From: Myxococcales bacterium
GTDB taxonomy: Bacteria > Myxococcota_A > Polyangia > Polyangiales > Polyangiaceae
Length of the DNA: 42,306 nt
Reading direction: 5' to 3'
Assembly (NCBI GenBank): GCA_903642325.1
Contig: CAHJWM010000044.1
Span: 1-42,306 of the forward strand
Part shown: piece by piece, positions 25,293 through 34,173 of the stretch
Position numbering within the stretch: the first letter of the stretch is position 1
Layout: each line of letters begins with the position of its first letter
Program-made: the position numbers and the translations under genes
Notes under the pieces: generated by a model
Seen by the model: the letters and a program-made list of their open reading frames with translations, nothing else
What the model was told of the DNA's origin: nothing
Database searches by the model: none

Positions 25293-26798
25293 ATGGTCAA
25301 CGAATCGCCCATGCCGCTGACCATCACCTTCGACAACAGTTACGCTCGCCTCCCGGAGCGCTTTGCGGCGCGAGTTGCGCCCACGAAGGTGCGCGAGCCG
25401 CGCATCATCAAGGTCAACTATCCGCTTGCGGAGCTGCTCGGGCTCGACCCTGCCCAGTTGGATTCGCCGGAAGGGGCGCAAATTTTAGCGGGCAACGTCG
25501 TGTCCGAAGGGGCCGCGTCGATTGCGCTCGCGTACGCCGGGCACCAGTTCGGCGGGTTCTCGCCGCAGCTGGGTGACGGGCGAGCAATATTGCTCGGGGA
25601 GGTGCTGGCGACCGACGGAACGCGAAAGGATATTCAGCTGAAGGGTGCCGGGCCAACCCCGTTCTCGCGTCGTGGTGACGGGCGCGCGGCGCTCGGTCCG
25701 GTGCTGCGTGAGTACATCGTGAGCGAGGCCATGGCCGCGCTCGGCGTGCCCACCACCCGTTCGCTCGCCGCGGTTGCCACCGGCGAGACGGTGGTGCGCG
25801 AGCAGCGCCTGCCCGGCGCCGTCCTGACGCGCGTGGCGGCCAGCCATATGCGCGTGGGAACCTTCGAGTTTTTCGCGGCACGTGACGACCGCGAAGCCTT
25901 GTCGATGTTGACGTCGTACGCACTGGCTCGGCACTACCCGCTTTCAGCGGAGAAGCACGACAGCGCGCAGAACGAAGCCCTGCGCCTGCTCGAGTGCGTG
26001 GTCGAGGCGCAGGCAACCCTCGTCGCGCGTTGGCTCGGCATCGGTTTCGTGCACGGGGTGATGAATACCGACAACACGGCCATTTCAGGAGAAACGATCG
26101 ATTATGGGCCGTGCGCATTTTTGGACGAGTACGACCCGAACAAGACCTTCAGCTCCATTGATCATGGCGGTCGCTACGCGTTCGGCAATCAACCGCGAGT
26201 GGCGCAGTGGAACTTAGCGCGTTTTGCCGAAACGCTCTTGCCGCTGATCGCCGATGAAGAGGACGAGGCTGCGCGCTTGGCGACCGAGCGCCTTCAGCGT
26301 TTTCCCGGCGTGTTCGAGGCCGCTCGTGCGCGCGTGATGAGCGCCAAGCTCGGGCTCGTTAGCGAGCGAGAAGAGGACGCGTTGCTCGTCGCGGATTTGC
26401 TGCAACGCCTTGCCGCGAATGACGTCGATTACACCGTGTTTTTTCGCAGCCTGTGCGCCGCCGCCGAGGACCGCGCCGCCGACGTACAGACTGCGGCGCT
26501 TTTTACGAGCCCGAACGCGTTTCACGAGTGGGCTGCGCCCTGGCGGCGACGGCTGGCGAGCGACGAGCGAACGCCGCAAGCGCGAGCGCAAGCGATGCGG
26601 CGTGAGAACCCCGCCTTCATTCCGCGCAATCATCGCATCGAACAAGCCATCGCGGCGGGCGGGCGCGGGGACTTCCGGCCATTCGAGACCCTGGTGCGCC
26701 TGCTCGCTCGCCCTTTCGACGATCAGCCCGAGCTCGCGGAGCTCGCTAACCCGCCCTTGCCCGATGAGCGGGTGCAGCAAACGTTCTGCGGCACCTAG
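25293..26798 (+). CDS. selO: SelO/YdiU family protein AMPylase
   Basis: About 501 residues of pseudokinase fold that transfers AMP from ATP to Ser/Thr/Tyr of target proteins, linked to redox stress. Family motifs are '[24 protein letters not shown]', '[18 protein letters not shown]', 'PTTRSLA', '[23 protein letters not shown]' and '[10 protein letters not shown]'. The C-terminus ends in 'FCGT', keeping the terminal redox Cys that is selenocysteine in animal SelO. Start uncertain: ATG 25293 or 25311 fit the family length better than the GTG at 25227, which adds a Pro/Arg-rich tail. Confidence 0.93.
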   Translation: MVNESPMPLTITFDNSYARLPERFAARVAPTKVREPRIIKVNYPLAELLGLDPAQLDSPEGAQILAGNVVSEGAASIALAYAGHQFGGFSPQLGDGRAILLGEVLATDGTRKDIQLKGAGPTPFSRRGDGRAALGPVLREYIVSEAMAALGVPTTRSLAAVATGETVVREQRLPGAVLTRVAASHMRVGTFEFFAARDDREALSMLTSYALARHYPLSAEKHDSAQNEALRLLECVVEAQATLVARWLGIGFVHGVMNTDNTAISGETIDYGPCAFLDEYDPNKTFSSIDHGGRYAFGNQPRVAQWNLARFAETLLPLIADEEDEAARLATERLQRFPGVFEAARARVMSAKLGLVSEREEDALLVADLLQRLAANDVDYTVFFRSLCAAAEDRAADVQTAALFTSPNAFHEWAAPWRRRLASDERTPQARAQAMRRENPAFIPRNHRIEQAIAAGGRGDFRPFETLVRLLARPFDDQPELAELANPPLPDERVQQTFCGT

Positions 26799-26812
26799 CG
26801 CCGCCTAGGTGC
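26791..26812 (+). terminator. hairpin overlapping the selO stop
   Basis: GCACCTAG (26791-26798) and CTAGGTGC (26805-26812) form an 8-bp perfect stem with a 6-base loop; the selO TAG is inside the left arm. It sits between convergent genes and may end transcription. No T-tract is seen. Confidence 0.35.
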
Positions 26813-26903
26813 GTCGCGGATTGCCGGCGCTGGTGCTGCTTTGGCCGAACGTGCAGATGTGCCACGCCGCACTCGGCCGCACCTCCACGGGTTTGGCGAC
26901 GCG

Positions 26904-27410
26904 TTACGGCCGCAGGTCGCCCTCAACGCCGTCGTCCGTGGTCTTGCCGGTAACGGCACCCACGGCCATGCCCAGAACCTGGACCGCCTTCGAGTGCTTG
27001 GTATCCCAATAATGTCCTATTTTCGGCGTAAAACGTAGCAGTGAAATCGACGGATCCTCTTTCCCTTCGGGAAACCAGGTCTTATCGAAAGCGCTCCACA
27101 GCTCATCGATCTTGGCCTGATCTCGCAGAACCGCTGCGCGCCCATCGAGCACTAGGTACTCCGAGCGCGACTTGATGGCGTAGGTGACCTGCATCACGTG
27201 GTCGCCCTCCACCTGCTCGTTTTTGGGGCTGCCCGCTTTGCTCAGAAACCACAGGGTTCCGTCGCTGTCGACCCCCGCCGTAGCCATGGGCCGGACGACG
27301 CCGACTTCACGGCCGACGAAGGTGTGCACCATCGCGATTTCACCTTCGGCAATATGGCGGATTTTCTCGATCGCTTGATTCCGGTTTAGATCAGCTCGCT
27401 CATCGCCCAT
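26904..27410 (-). CDS. pyridoxamine 5'-phosphate oxidase-fold protein, general stress protein 26-like
   Basis: A 168-residue split-barrel flavin-binding protein. It has 'RPMATAGVDSDGTLWFLSKAGSPKNEQVEGDHVMQVTYA' in the barrel and 'LRFTPKIGHYWDTKHSK' near the C-terminus, the pattern of the GSP26 / Pyrid_ox_like group. These proteins bind FMN, FAD or F420 and are usually small stress-related oxidoreductases. The true substrate is unknown. The last 20 residues ('GMAVGAVTGKTTDDGVEG') are the typical family tail. It stands alone, convergent with selO. Confidence 0.88.
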   Translation of the reverse strand: MGDERADLNRNQAIEKIRHIAEGEIAMVHTFVGREVGVVRPMATAGVDSDGTLWFLSKAGSPKNEQVEGDHVMQVTYAIKSRSEYLVLDGRAAVLRDQAKIDELWSAFDKTWFPEGKEDPSISLLRFTPKIGHYWDTKHSKAVQVLGMAVGAVTGKTTDDGVEGDLRP

Positions 27411-27526
27411 GACTTAGCCTCGCTGCAGGAGGCCGAACTGCTCGGCCTCGCTCGGGCGGATGCAATGCGCGCGCCAGCTCGGCGCAACGCCCGATGCCTG
27501 GTTGAAGGGTCGCCAGCGAGCGACGC

Positions 27527-28222
27527 TCAGCGCCGGTTCGGACGGTCGGGTCGTGCGCCGATGGGTTCGTCGTCGAGCTCTTGGCGCGGACCATCGACTC
27601 CAAGCACGTCCGCTACGCGCACCTTGCCCTCCGCGCTCACTCGATACTTTGCTCCGAACGGGTGTGGGCGCAGGCCGGCGCGCGCGAAGACGTAGAACGT
27701 CTGCCCGCCCTCGTCGAGCTCTAAAGAGACGTGCTCCGGCTCCGTTCTCGCTAAATCATCGAGCAGTGAGCTCACGTGCCCCACTTCTAGCTGCAACGAA
27801 CGCGCGGCGTCCGTGACGGTGAGTGTGCCGCCGCGGTTGACGGCTAGCGCGTAGAAAGCCTCGACGCGCGCCTGCCGCTCCGCCTGCGAGCCCGCTCGGC
27901 CCAAGCGACGGCTGGCGAACAGCAAGGAGCCGCCGAGCACCAATGCGACGAGCGCCACCGGCAGCCCAAACGCGTAGCCGATGTGCGCGGCCGGCCACAA
28001 CAATTGAAAGCACAGGATCAGCACCGCCGCCAACAACAGCCCAAGCAGAAGCACGAGGCTGCCAAGCGCGCGGCCGACGCGGCTGCCGAGCTTCGAAGGC
28101 TGGCCCGCGAGCGCGAGTGCTTTTCCCGAAAACGGTGCGCGAGCCTGACTGCACGCCGAGCAGAAGGCAAACACGCCCTTGTAAACGACGGGCGCGTCTT
28201 GGTGGCAGTGCGGACACGGCAT
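27527..28222 (-). CDS. zinc-ribbon, two-helix membrane protein with winged-helix-like tail
   Basis: A 231-residue protein from the ATG at 28222. It begins with a four-cysteine zinc-ribbon (C3-x2-C6 and C21-x2-C24), followed by two strong transmembrane helices (about 52-75 and 80-102). The cytoplasmic tail includes 'RVEAFYALAVNRGGTLTVTDAARSLQLEVGHVSSLLDDLA', which looks like a winged helix. I know no named family for the complete arrangement, though similar proteins are seen in Myxococcota. The tail could bind DNA from the membrane or be a protein-interaction module. I rejected the longer frame to 28492 because it overlaps the divergent flavoprotein gene. Confidence 0.75.
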   Translation of the reverse strand: MPCPHCHQDAPVVYKGVFAFCSACSQARAPFSGKALALAGQPSKLGSRVGRALGSLVLLLGLLLAAVLILCFQLLWPAAHIGYAFGLPVALVALVLGGSLLFASRRLGRAGSQAERQARVEAFYALAVNRGGTLTVTDAARSLQLEVGHVSSLLDDLARTEPEHVSLELDEGGQTFYVFARAGLRPHPFGAKYRVSAEGKVRVADVLGVDGPRQELDDEPIGARPDRPNRR

Positions 28223-28378
28223 ACGAGCTCGAGCGTAGCGCGGGCGGGCCGCGCCAACGAGCCATTTACCGAGGTGCTCGATGGCCGGCTTTGCGTGCCG
28301 CGTTCGTGGGCGAGGGCCGCTTGCGCCGGGCGTCGTGCTGCGCCACCGTGCCGGCCGAGCCATGGCGGAGAGAATCCA

Positions 28379-29557
28379 CTGACCGACACAACTCACTTCG
28401 ACGCGGTGGTCGTCGGCGGTGGCCCTGCAGGCAGCCTGTGCGCGCGGCGGCTGGTGCGAGCCGGCCTGAACGTCCTGGTGCTCGACCGGCACGCGTTTCC
28501 TCGCGTGAAGCTATGCGGCGGCTGGCTGAGCCCCATGGTTTGGGACGTGCTCGAGCTCTCGCCGACCGAGTACCCTGGAGGCCTTTGGCCGTGGTCACGG
28601 TGCCACGTGCAGCACGGGGGCAGGCTGCGCACGTTCGAAGGCAGCGGACACTTCATTCGTCGCTACGAGTTCGACGACTTCTTGCTGCGCCGTAGCGGCG
28701 CCACGGTCACTCAACACGCGCTGCGGAAGATCGAGCGACGCGAAGATCACTGGCTGCTGGACGATCAGTTCCAGACGCGTCTACTGGTGGGCGCGGGCGG
28801 GACCCATTGTCCAGTTGCGCGCCAGCTTTTCGCGAGCAAACGCGTTAAGCCCGTTGCGGCACAGGAGGTCGAGCTCGTGGTGGGCTCCGCTGCCGTCGCC
28901 GCCACGCGCGTGGGTCGAGATGGCGAGCCGGAGCTCTTGCTGCATGATGACCTCGGCGGCTACTCCTGGAACGTGCCAAAAGGCGAGTGGCTGAACGTGG
29001 GTACCGGCACCTCCGAACCGCGCGAGGTGCTCGCCGCCTGGTCGGCTGCGCGCGAGCTCTTCACGAATGCAGGTCACCTGCCCGAGGCCGCCATCGATGG
29101 TTTGAAAGCAGCCAAAGGCCATTCGTATTATCTGTTCGATCCCTCGAACCTGAACGATTGTGCGCGAGATGGCGCGCTCCTCATCGGTGACTCTCTCGGG
29201 CTCGCTCACCCGCTGACTGCCGAGGGCATACTGCCGGCTCTTTTGTCGAGCAAGCTGGCGGCAGACGCCATCATTGGCGGGACCGTCAGCCGCTACCCTT
29301 CTCGATTGGCCGAACACCCGCTCATGCGCGACTATGCGCTGGCCGCCGAGCTGCTCGCGGCCGGGATCGCCCTGCGGAACCGCGGCCGCGACCGAGCGTG
29401 GTCTCTGCCCAGCTCGAAAACCGTAACGCGGCTCACGCAAGCGGCAACGGCGCGCGCATTCGCCTGGATGTTTTCTGGTCACCCGATTCCGCACGCCGGC
29501 GTGTGGCGTGCCCTGTTGCGTAAAGCTCACTTCCTCACCCGTTCTAACCCCACATGA
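28379..29557 (+). CDS. FAD-dependent oxidoreductase, geranylgeranyl-reductase type
   Basis: About 392 residues with an N-terminal FAD site ('FDAVVVGGGPAGSLCARRL'), the family motif 'RVKLCGGWLSP' and the second flavin motif 'GALLIGDSLGLAHPLTAEGILPAL'. This group reduces isoprenoid or fatty-acyl double bonds. The next gene, a CFA-synthase-like methyltransferase, overlaps it as ATGA, so the two probably act on one lipid. No ATG, GTG or TTG lies in the expected place. A CTG at 28379 has GGAGAG six bases upstream. In-frame GTGs at 28274 and 28295 would add Arg-rich tails. A six-codon frame (ATG 28362) ends on this CTG as CTGA. Confidence 0.85.
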   Translation: MTDTTHFDAVVVGGGPAGSLCARRLVRAGLNVLVLDRHAFPRVKLCGGWLSPMVWDVLELSPTEYPGGLWPWSRCHVQHGGRLRTFEGSGHFIRRYEFDDFLLRRSGATVTQHALRKIERREDHWLLDDQFQTRLLVGAGGTHCPVARQLFASKRVKPVAAQEVELVVGSAAVAATRVGRDGEPELLLHDDLGGYSWNVPKGEWLNVGTGTSEPREVLAAWSAARELFTNAGHLPEAAIDGLKAAKGHSYYLFDPSNLNDCARDGALLIGDSLGLAHPLTAEGILPALLSSKLAADAIIGGTVSRYPSRLAEHPLMRDYALAAELLAAGIALRNRGRDRAWSLPSSKTVTRLTQAATARAFAWMFSGHPIPHAGVWRALLRKAHFLTRSNPT

Positions 29558-30702
29558 ATCCCCTACTCAACGCGTTCTCGAGCTTGACCGCCGCTCAGGC
29601 GGAACGCACCGTGCGTGGCTTACTCGACGCCGCCGACGTTCGCGTCGGGGGCGATCGACCGCAGGACATTCGAGTCCACAGCGCAGCTTTTTACAGCCGC
29701 GTGCTCCGTGACGGCCGTTTGGGAGTCGGCGAATCGTATCTGGAGGGTGAGTGGGACGCGGTCGAGCTGGATTGCTTCATCGCGCGCGTGCTCGAAGCTC
29801 GACTCAACGAGCAGGTACAGGACTGGCGCACTATCCTTTATGTCGTAGCGGCGCGTGCGGGCAACTTCCAGAAAGTATCGCGGGCTTTCCGCTCGGTAGA
29901 GCGGCACTACGACATTGGCAACGATTTGTACGAGGCCATGCTCGGCGAAACCTTGGCTTACACGTGCGCTTATTGGAAGGGAGCCGAAACCCTCGACCAA
30001 GCCCAACGCGCGAAGTTCGAGCTCGTTTGCCGCAAGCTTTCACTGCGCCCGGGCATGAAAGTGCTGGAGCTCGGTTGCGGCTGGGGAAGCTTCGCCAAGT
30101 TTGCCGCAGAGCGTTACGGTGTAGAAGTGACGGGCTACACGGTCTCCAAAGAGCAAATAGCGTTGGGCCAGCGGTTGTGCCGCGGGCTGCCGGTCGAGCT
30201 TCGTTTACAAGATTACCGGATGGCGAGCGGCTCATTCGACCGCGTGCTCTCGATTGGCATGATGGAGCACGTGGGCCACAAAAATTATCGCAATTACTTC
30301 GAAACAGTCGACCGTTGTCTGAAGCCCGGAGGCGTTGCCTTCGTGCACACGATAGGCAGCAACGTCAGTGAGACGCTGATCGACTCATTTTACCACAAGT
30401 ATCTATTTCCGAATGCGCTGATTCCCTCCTTGGCGCAGTTAACGCGCGCCATGGAGGGGCTATTCGTGCCGGAAGACGTGCATAATATCGGCCCGCACTA
30501 CGATGCGACACTGATGGCCTGGCACGCGAACTTCGAGGCGGCATGGCCGGCTCTGCGCACCCATTACGATGAGCGTTTTCACCGCCTCTGGCGCTTCTAT
30601 CTGCTCTCTTCAGCCGGCTCGTTTCGCGCGCGCTTCACCCAGCTCTACCAGCTCGTGCTCACCAGGCCGGGGACCGCACAGCCCCCGTCGATCCGTGACT
30701 AG
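29554..30702 (+). CDS. cyclopropane-fatty-acyl-phospholipid synthase family methyltransferase
   Basis: A 382-residue SAM-dependent enzyme of the same length as E. coli Cfa. It has the lipid-binding N-terminal part ('GESYLEGEWDAVELDCF'), the entry motif 'RHYDIGNDLYEAML', the SAM site 'VLELGCGWGSFA' and the bicarbonate-binding active-site residues C138, E238, H265, I267 and Y316, matching E. coli C139, E239, H266, I268 and Y317. It adds a methylene to cis double bonds of membrane phospholipid acyl chains; relatives also make methyl or methylene branches. The ATGA overlap with the flavoprotein suggests a two-step modification. Confidence 0.9.
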   Translation: MNPLLNAFSSLTAAQAERTVRGLLDAADVRVGGDRPQDIRVHSAAFYSRVLRDGRLGVGESYLEGEWDAVELDCFIARVLEARLNEQVQDWRTILYVVAARAGNFQKVSRAFRSVERHYDIGNDLYEAMLGETLAYTCAYWKGAETLDQAQRAKFELVCRKLSLRPGMKVLELGCGWGSFAKFAAERYGVEVTGYTVSKEQIALGQRLCRGLPVELRLQDYRMASGSFDRVLSIGMMEHVGHKNYRNYFETVDRCLKPGGVAFVHTIGSNVSETLIDSFYHKYLFPNALIPSLAQLTRAMEGLFVPEDVHNIGPHYDATLMAWHANFEAAWPALRTHYDERFHRLWRFYLLSSAGSFRARFTQLYQLVLTRPGTAQPPSIRD

Positions 30703-30783
30703 GGGCCGGAGACAGCTTGCCCAGTGCGACCAGGGCCACGTTCGAAGGAGTGGCGACCCTCGAGGCAGCACCGTTCGCTGACG

Positions 30784-31584
30784 CTAAGTGCGCGGCGCTT
30801 CCGCTTTGTTCTTCACTAGCATCGCCTCTGCGGGCTTGGCGAGCTGCTTCAGGATGAATTGAGGCGCGATTCTGCTCATCAGCTTCAGCGTGTTGGCAAG
30901 GCCCGGCCGGATCTCCAGCGTGTCCTTCTTCAGGCCGTCAACGGCGTGCTTGGCCAGTACTTTCACATCCATCGCTTTTGCCCCGCCGAGATCCTCTTTC
31001 GTAAAATCGCCGCGGAATAGCTTGGTTTCCGTGCCGGGCGGGGCCAGCTCGAAGACTTTGACGGTCGAGCCCTTCAACTGCACCCGCAAACACTCCGTGA
31101 ACGCGTGAACGCCCGCCTTCGCCGCGCTGTAAATCGGCGAGATGGGAAAAGGCACGAAAGCGAGACCGGAAGAAACATTGACGACGGCGGCGGCGGGCTT
31201 GCTTCGCAGATGCGGCAAAAATTCTTTGACCATGCGCAAGGGCCCCATCAGATTGATTTCTATCTCGCGCGTCAGGTCCACGAGATCGGTCTCCGGTCCG
31301 TTCAAGTTGATCTTGCGCATGATTCCCGCGTTGTTGACGATCACGTTCAGATCGGGAAATTCGGCGGTCAATTTTTCTCGCAACGCGGTGATGGCGGTCG
31401 GATCGCTCGCGTCACTCACTACGCAGTGGAGGGCCGGCAGCTGCGCGCGCGCCTCGTCGAGCTTCGCATGCTCGCGACCGGTGATGATGACCGTGTTGCC
31501 AAGCTCGAGCAGGGCGCGCGCGAGCTCGAACCCGATGCCGCTCGTGCCACCGGTGATCAGAATCGTATTCTTGGTCATTTCCAT
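30784..31584 (-). CDS. short-chain dehydrogenase/reductase (DltE-like)
   Basis: A 266-residue classical SDR with 'ILITGGTSGIGFELARALLE' for NAD(P), 'NVIVNNAGIM', catalytic Ser in 'NVSSGLAFVP' and Y-x3-K in 'PIYSAAKAGVHAF'. The start at 31584 has a strong ribosome site (AGAGGAGAG). The C-terminal part ('ELAPPGTETKLFRG') fits the DltE/YqjQ-like subgroup, which acts on alcohols or lipid-like molecules. It converges on the CFA-synthase gene 81 bp away; no link in function is shown. Confidence 0.9.
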   Translation of the reverse strand: MEMTKNTILITGGTSGIGFELARALLELGNTVIITGREHAKLDEARAQLPALHCVVSDASDPTAITALREKLTAEFPDLNVIVNNAGIMRKINLNGPETDLVDLTREIEINLMGPLRMVKEFLPHLRSKPAAAVVNVSSGLAFVPFPISPIYSAAKAGVHAFTECLRVQLKGSTVKVFELAPPGTETKLFRGDFTKEDLGGAKAMDVKVLAKHAVDGLKKDTLEIRPGLANTLKLMSRIAPQFILKQLAKPAEAMLVKNKAEAPRT

Positions 31585-31935
31585 GAAACTCTCCTCTTGA
31601 GGGCGGCCGACACGGGTCGTGAAAGGCAAAAGTGGCCAACCCCGCTCTGTACTAGAGCCAGGCGCACGGTCCGCCAACCCCCGCGGCGCCTCGAGTGCGT
31701 TTCCGGTCGTAATTCGTTCGATCGAGGGTCGATCATACCCGCCTCGAACGAGCGAGCGAACAAAGACCTAGCTCGACACCGCCAACGAAGCGGTTCTGGC
31801 TCCCGAGTCTGCCGGGCCAAGATGCGATTCTCCAGCAAGCACTCGCCGCCAAGGGCGCGATGGCTCGAGTCATTTTCAGCGACGAAGCGCGACCGCACGC
31901 GAGGGGTCAGAGCTTCGGATGCTAGGCTCTTGCTC

Positions 31936-32547
31936 ATGCCACGATTAGCTTGGGTGCAGCGACTTCAGACCATCACGCAGGCAGGTCTGACGTACACACG
32001 AGACCCGTACGACCGTCAACGCTACGAGCAACTGCAGGAGCTGGCCGCGGATATCGCCGACAGCATCACGCCGGCCACGAGCGACCCGTGGATTTCCATC
32101 ATCCGCGCGGAAAAAGGCTACGCTACGCCGAAAGTAGACGTGCGCGCAGTGGTAGAGCGCGAGGGAAAATTGTTGTTCATGCGTGAGTCACAAGATGGCT
32201 TGTGGTCACTACCTGGCGGCTGGGCCGACATCGGTGAATCGCCCTCTCAGATCGCGGTGCGGGAGGTGCTCGAGGAAACCGGTTTCGAAGTCCGCGCGAG
32301 CAAGCTCTTGGCGCTGTACGACAAAGCACGCCACGACCACCCCCCCGAATTTTGGTACTGCTACAAATTGTTCGTGCGTTGTGAGCTACTCGGCGGTGCT
32401 CCCGCACGCGGAATCGAAACTCTAGACACGGCGTTTTTCGGTGCCGACGAATTGCCGCCTCTGTCCACGGCGCGCGTCACCGAGTCTCAAGTGCGTCACA
32501 TGTTCGAGCACATCGCTCACCCAGAGCTAGCCACCGACTTCGATTGA
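31936..32547 (+). CDS. Nudix hydrolase with N-terminal helical domain
   Basis: A 203-residue protein. Residues 1-55 form the short helical domain found in some ADP-ribose/nucleotide pyrophosphatases ('LQTITQAGLTYTRDPYDRQRYEQLQELA'). The Nudix box is complete at 95-117: G95-x5-E101-x7-R109-E110-x2-E113-E114-x-G116-F117, so Mg-dependent cleavage of a nucleoside diphosphate-linked molecule is expected. I chose the ATG at 31936; the open frame upstream to 31105 is an antisense shadow of the SDR gene. Confidence 0.9.
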   Translation: MPRLAWVQRLQTITQAGLTYTRDPYDRQRYEQLQELAADIADSITPATSDPWISIIRAEKGYATPKVDVRAVVEREGKLLFMRESQDGLWSLPGGWADIGESPSQIAVREVLEETGFEVRASKLLALYDKARHDHPPEFWYCYKLFVRCELLGGAPARGIETLDTAFFGADELPPLSTARVTESQVRHMFEHIAHPELATDFD

Positions 32548-32566
32548 CCGCTGATGGCGCTCGCCT

Positions 32567-33211
32567 TCACTTGAGGGCGGCCGCACTGCTCGTGGGCGCC
32601 GCCATGCTCAGTTTTTGAACGGCTTCTTTGCCCACTTCGCGGACGGCTTCGTCGAGGGTAGCAGTCAATGTCTCGGCTAGGTTTTGAGCCGCGTCCGCGC
32701 CCTCGCGCGCCGCGACGCGCTGCTCTAAGTCTAGAGTGCGCTCGAGCAGCGAGCGGCGCTCGTTCCGCAGGCTGAAGGTAAGGGTGACGTGGGCCTTGAT
32801 CGGGCGGCCGCGCACCTCTTCGAAGGCGGTGAGCTCGACGTCGAGCGTCGGTGCCTCACCCGCGACGATGCGAGACAGCCCCCGCTCTTCGAACAAGTCG
32901 CGTTCCAGGGCGCGACGCAGATACGCTTCGGGAATTTCCGTCCAACGCCGATCCTCGTAAAACCCCATCTCGGAGCCGCCCAGGCGATACGCCACGCGCT
33001 CGTCCAGATGGGAGGCCGAAGAGACCTGGCCGAGCCTCAGCTCGTAGGGCTGCGCTGCCTTGTCGGAGGGCGCCGCATGCGTTGGCTCCGCGCTGAAATA
33101 GCGCGGCGTCACGACCTCGGCTTTGGACGTCAAGGCGCAGCCAATCAGCAATGCGCCGCCGCCGACGCCGAGAAACGGACGCACAGCCCTGTAAGCGGAC
33201 GACGGATTCAT
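32567..33211 (-). CDS. ABC-type transport auxiliary lipoprotein of the Mla/MCE operon
   Basis: A 214-residue lipoprotein: signal peptide with lipobox ending at Cys25 ('LLIGCAL'), then 'TPRYFSAEP', the start of the ABC_trans_aux/PqiC-like fold, with alternating strands and a helical end. It overlaps the MlaD stop as ATGA, the last gene of mlaEFD-lipoprotein. Such lipoproteins link the periplasmic MCE ring to the outer membrane. It is analogous to PqiC at 558-1217 but differs clearly in sequence. Length and position fit the family. Confidence 0.85.
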   Translation of the reverse strand: MNPSSAYRAVRPFLGVGGGALLIGCALTSKAEVVTPRYFSAEPTHAAPSDKAAQPYELRLGQVSSASHLDERVAYRLGGSEMGFYEDRRWTEIPEAYLRRALERDLFEERGLSRIVAGEAPTLDVELTAFEEVRGRPIKAHVTLTFSLRNERRSLLERTLDLEQRVAAREGADAAQNLAETLTATLDEAVREVGKEAVQKLSMAAPTSSAAALK

Positions 33212-34173
33212 TGCTTGACGCTCCTGGCGTGGCCTTTGAGCAGCATGTCGGGGTCGCGTTCGAGGTCATCCGCCAGGCGTTTGATGGAGTGGGCCGCGGC
33301 CCGCACCTCTCGCAGCGTGAGCTCCATCTCTGGGCCAAAGCTACGCGCCCCCCGGGCCACCTCTCCGATCGCGTCTGCACTGCGTTCGGCGTTGCGAAAC
33401 AGCCCTTGTTCGCTGTCCAGGCGCGTCAACAGCGCGTTGCTACGAACCAGCACGGCATTGAATTCCTTGAGGTTGCCTTCGGCGTCAGCGGAGAGCTGCG
33501 CCGCGTTCAATGCCTTGAGTTGGGTCGTGAGCTCGGACAACGACCCATTGGCCTGAGTCAATGTCTCCGCGGCGCGATCCGGGAGCCGCCCGGATTGAAT
33601 TTGCTCGGCGAGCAGCCGAATCTGGGTAACGGCCTTGGCCGCGTCATCTGCGATTTCCGGAAAGCGATTGGCGGTCTTCGTGACCGTGTCCTCGAGATTT
33701 TTCAGGGTCGACGAGGCAGTTGGGATGTAGTTCGGAGGCGTCTCGAAGGGCAGTGACTCGACGGGGTTGGTTTTGGAGTCGAAAAAATCGATCAGAATGA
33801 ATTTCACCCCGGTGATGCCAGTTTGCGCCAATTGCACTCGCAAGTCGGGGGACATTTTGGTCGGCTTCAGTCCCTCTCCCGGCACGCCGAGATCCAGCCG
33901 GCTCACCTTTTCTAGACTGAGCTCGCTCGTGACTTGCACGTGGCGCAGGTCGCGCGCGATATCGACGCCAGCAACGCGGCCCACCGTAACGCCTCGAAAT
34001 TTCACTGGCGACCCGAGCTCGAGGCCCTGCACCGATTCATCGAAGTAACTCACGAACTCCACGGTCTTTTTGCCCCAGCTCCGTGCGCCGAGCAGCAGCA
34101 GCGCGGCCAGCGCGACCCCGAAGCCGACGATCACGAACAGGCCGAGCTTCCAACGATTCGTAGCTATTGCCAC
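33208..34173 (-). CDS. mlaD: MlaD-like MCE-domain protein
   Basis: A 321-residue protein with an N-terminal membrane helix (about 11-29), one MCE domain ('VEFVSYFDESVQGLELGSPVKFRGVTVGRV', about 36-115) and a long helical C-terminal region predicted to form coiled coils. This is the substrate-binding subunit of the Mla-type ABC transporter, moving phospholipid between membranes. It overlaps the MlaF gene by 10 bp and the lipoprotein by 4 bp, so expression is coupled. Unlike E. coli MlaD (about 180 residues), it has the long helical tail of the needle-type MCE proteins. Confidence 0.9.
   Translation of the reverse strand: MAIATNRWKLGLFVIVGFGVALAALLLLGARSWGKKTVEFVSYFDESVQGLELGSPVKFRGVTVGRVAGVDIARDLRHVQVTSELSLEKVSRLDLGVPGEGLKPTKMSPDLRVQLAQTGITGVKFILIDFFDSKTNPVESLPFETPPNYIPTASSTLKNLEDTVTKTANRFPEIADDAAKAVTQIRLLAEQIQSGRLPDRAAETLTQANGSLSELTTQLKALNAAQLSADAEGNLKEFNAVLVRSNALLTRLDSEQGLFRNAERSADAIGEVARGARSFGPEMELTLREVRAAAHSIKRLADDLERDPDMLLKGHARSVKQ

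Noticed and set aside
25414-26118. Long antisense frame of 234 codons inside selO
   Set aside because: Arg/Ala/Pro-rich with no motifs; it is the expected GC-rich shadow of a real gene with clear SelO signatures.
31105-31935. N-terminal extension of the Nudix frame
   Set aside because: It is antisense to the SDR gene and looks like its shadow; the Nudix protein starts naturally at 31936.
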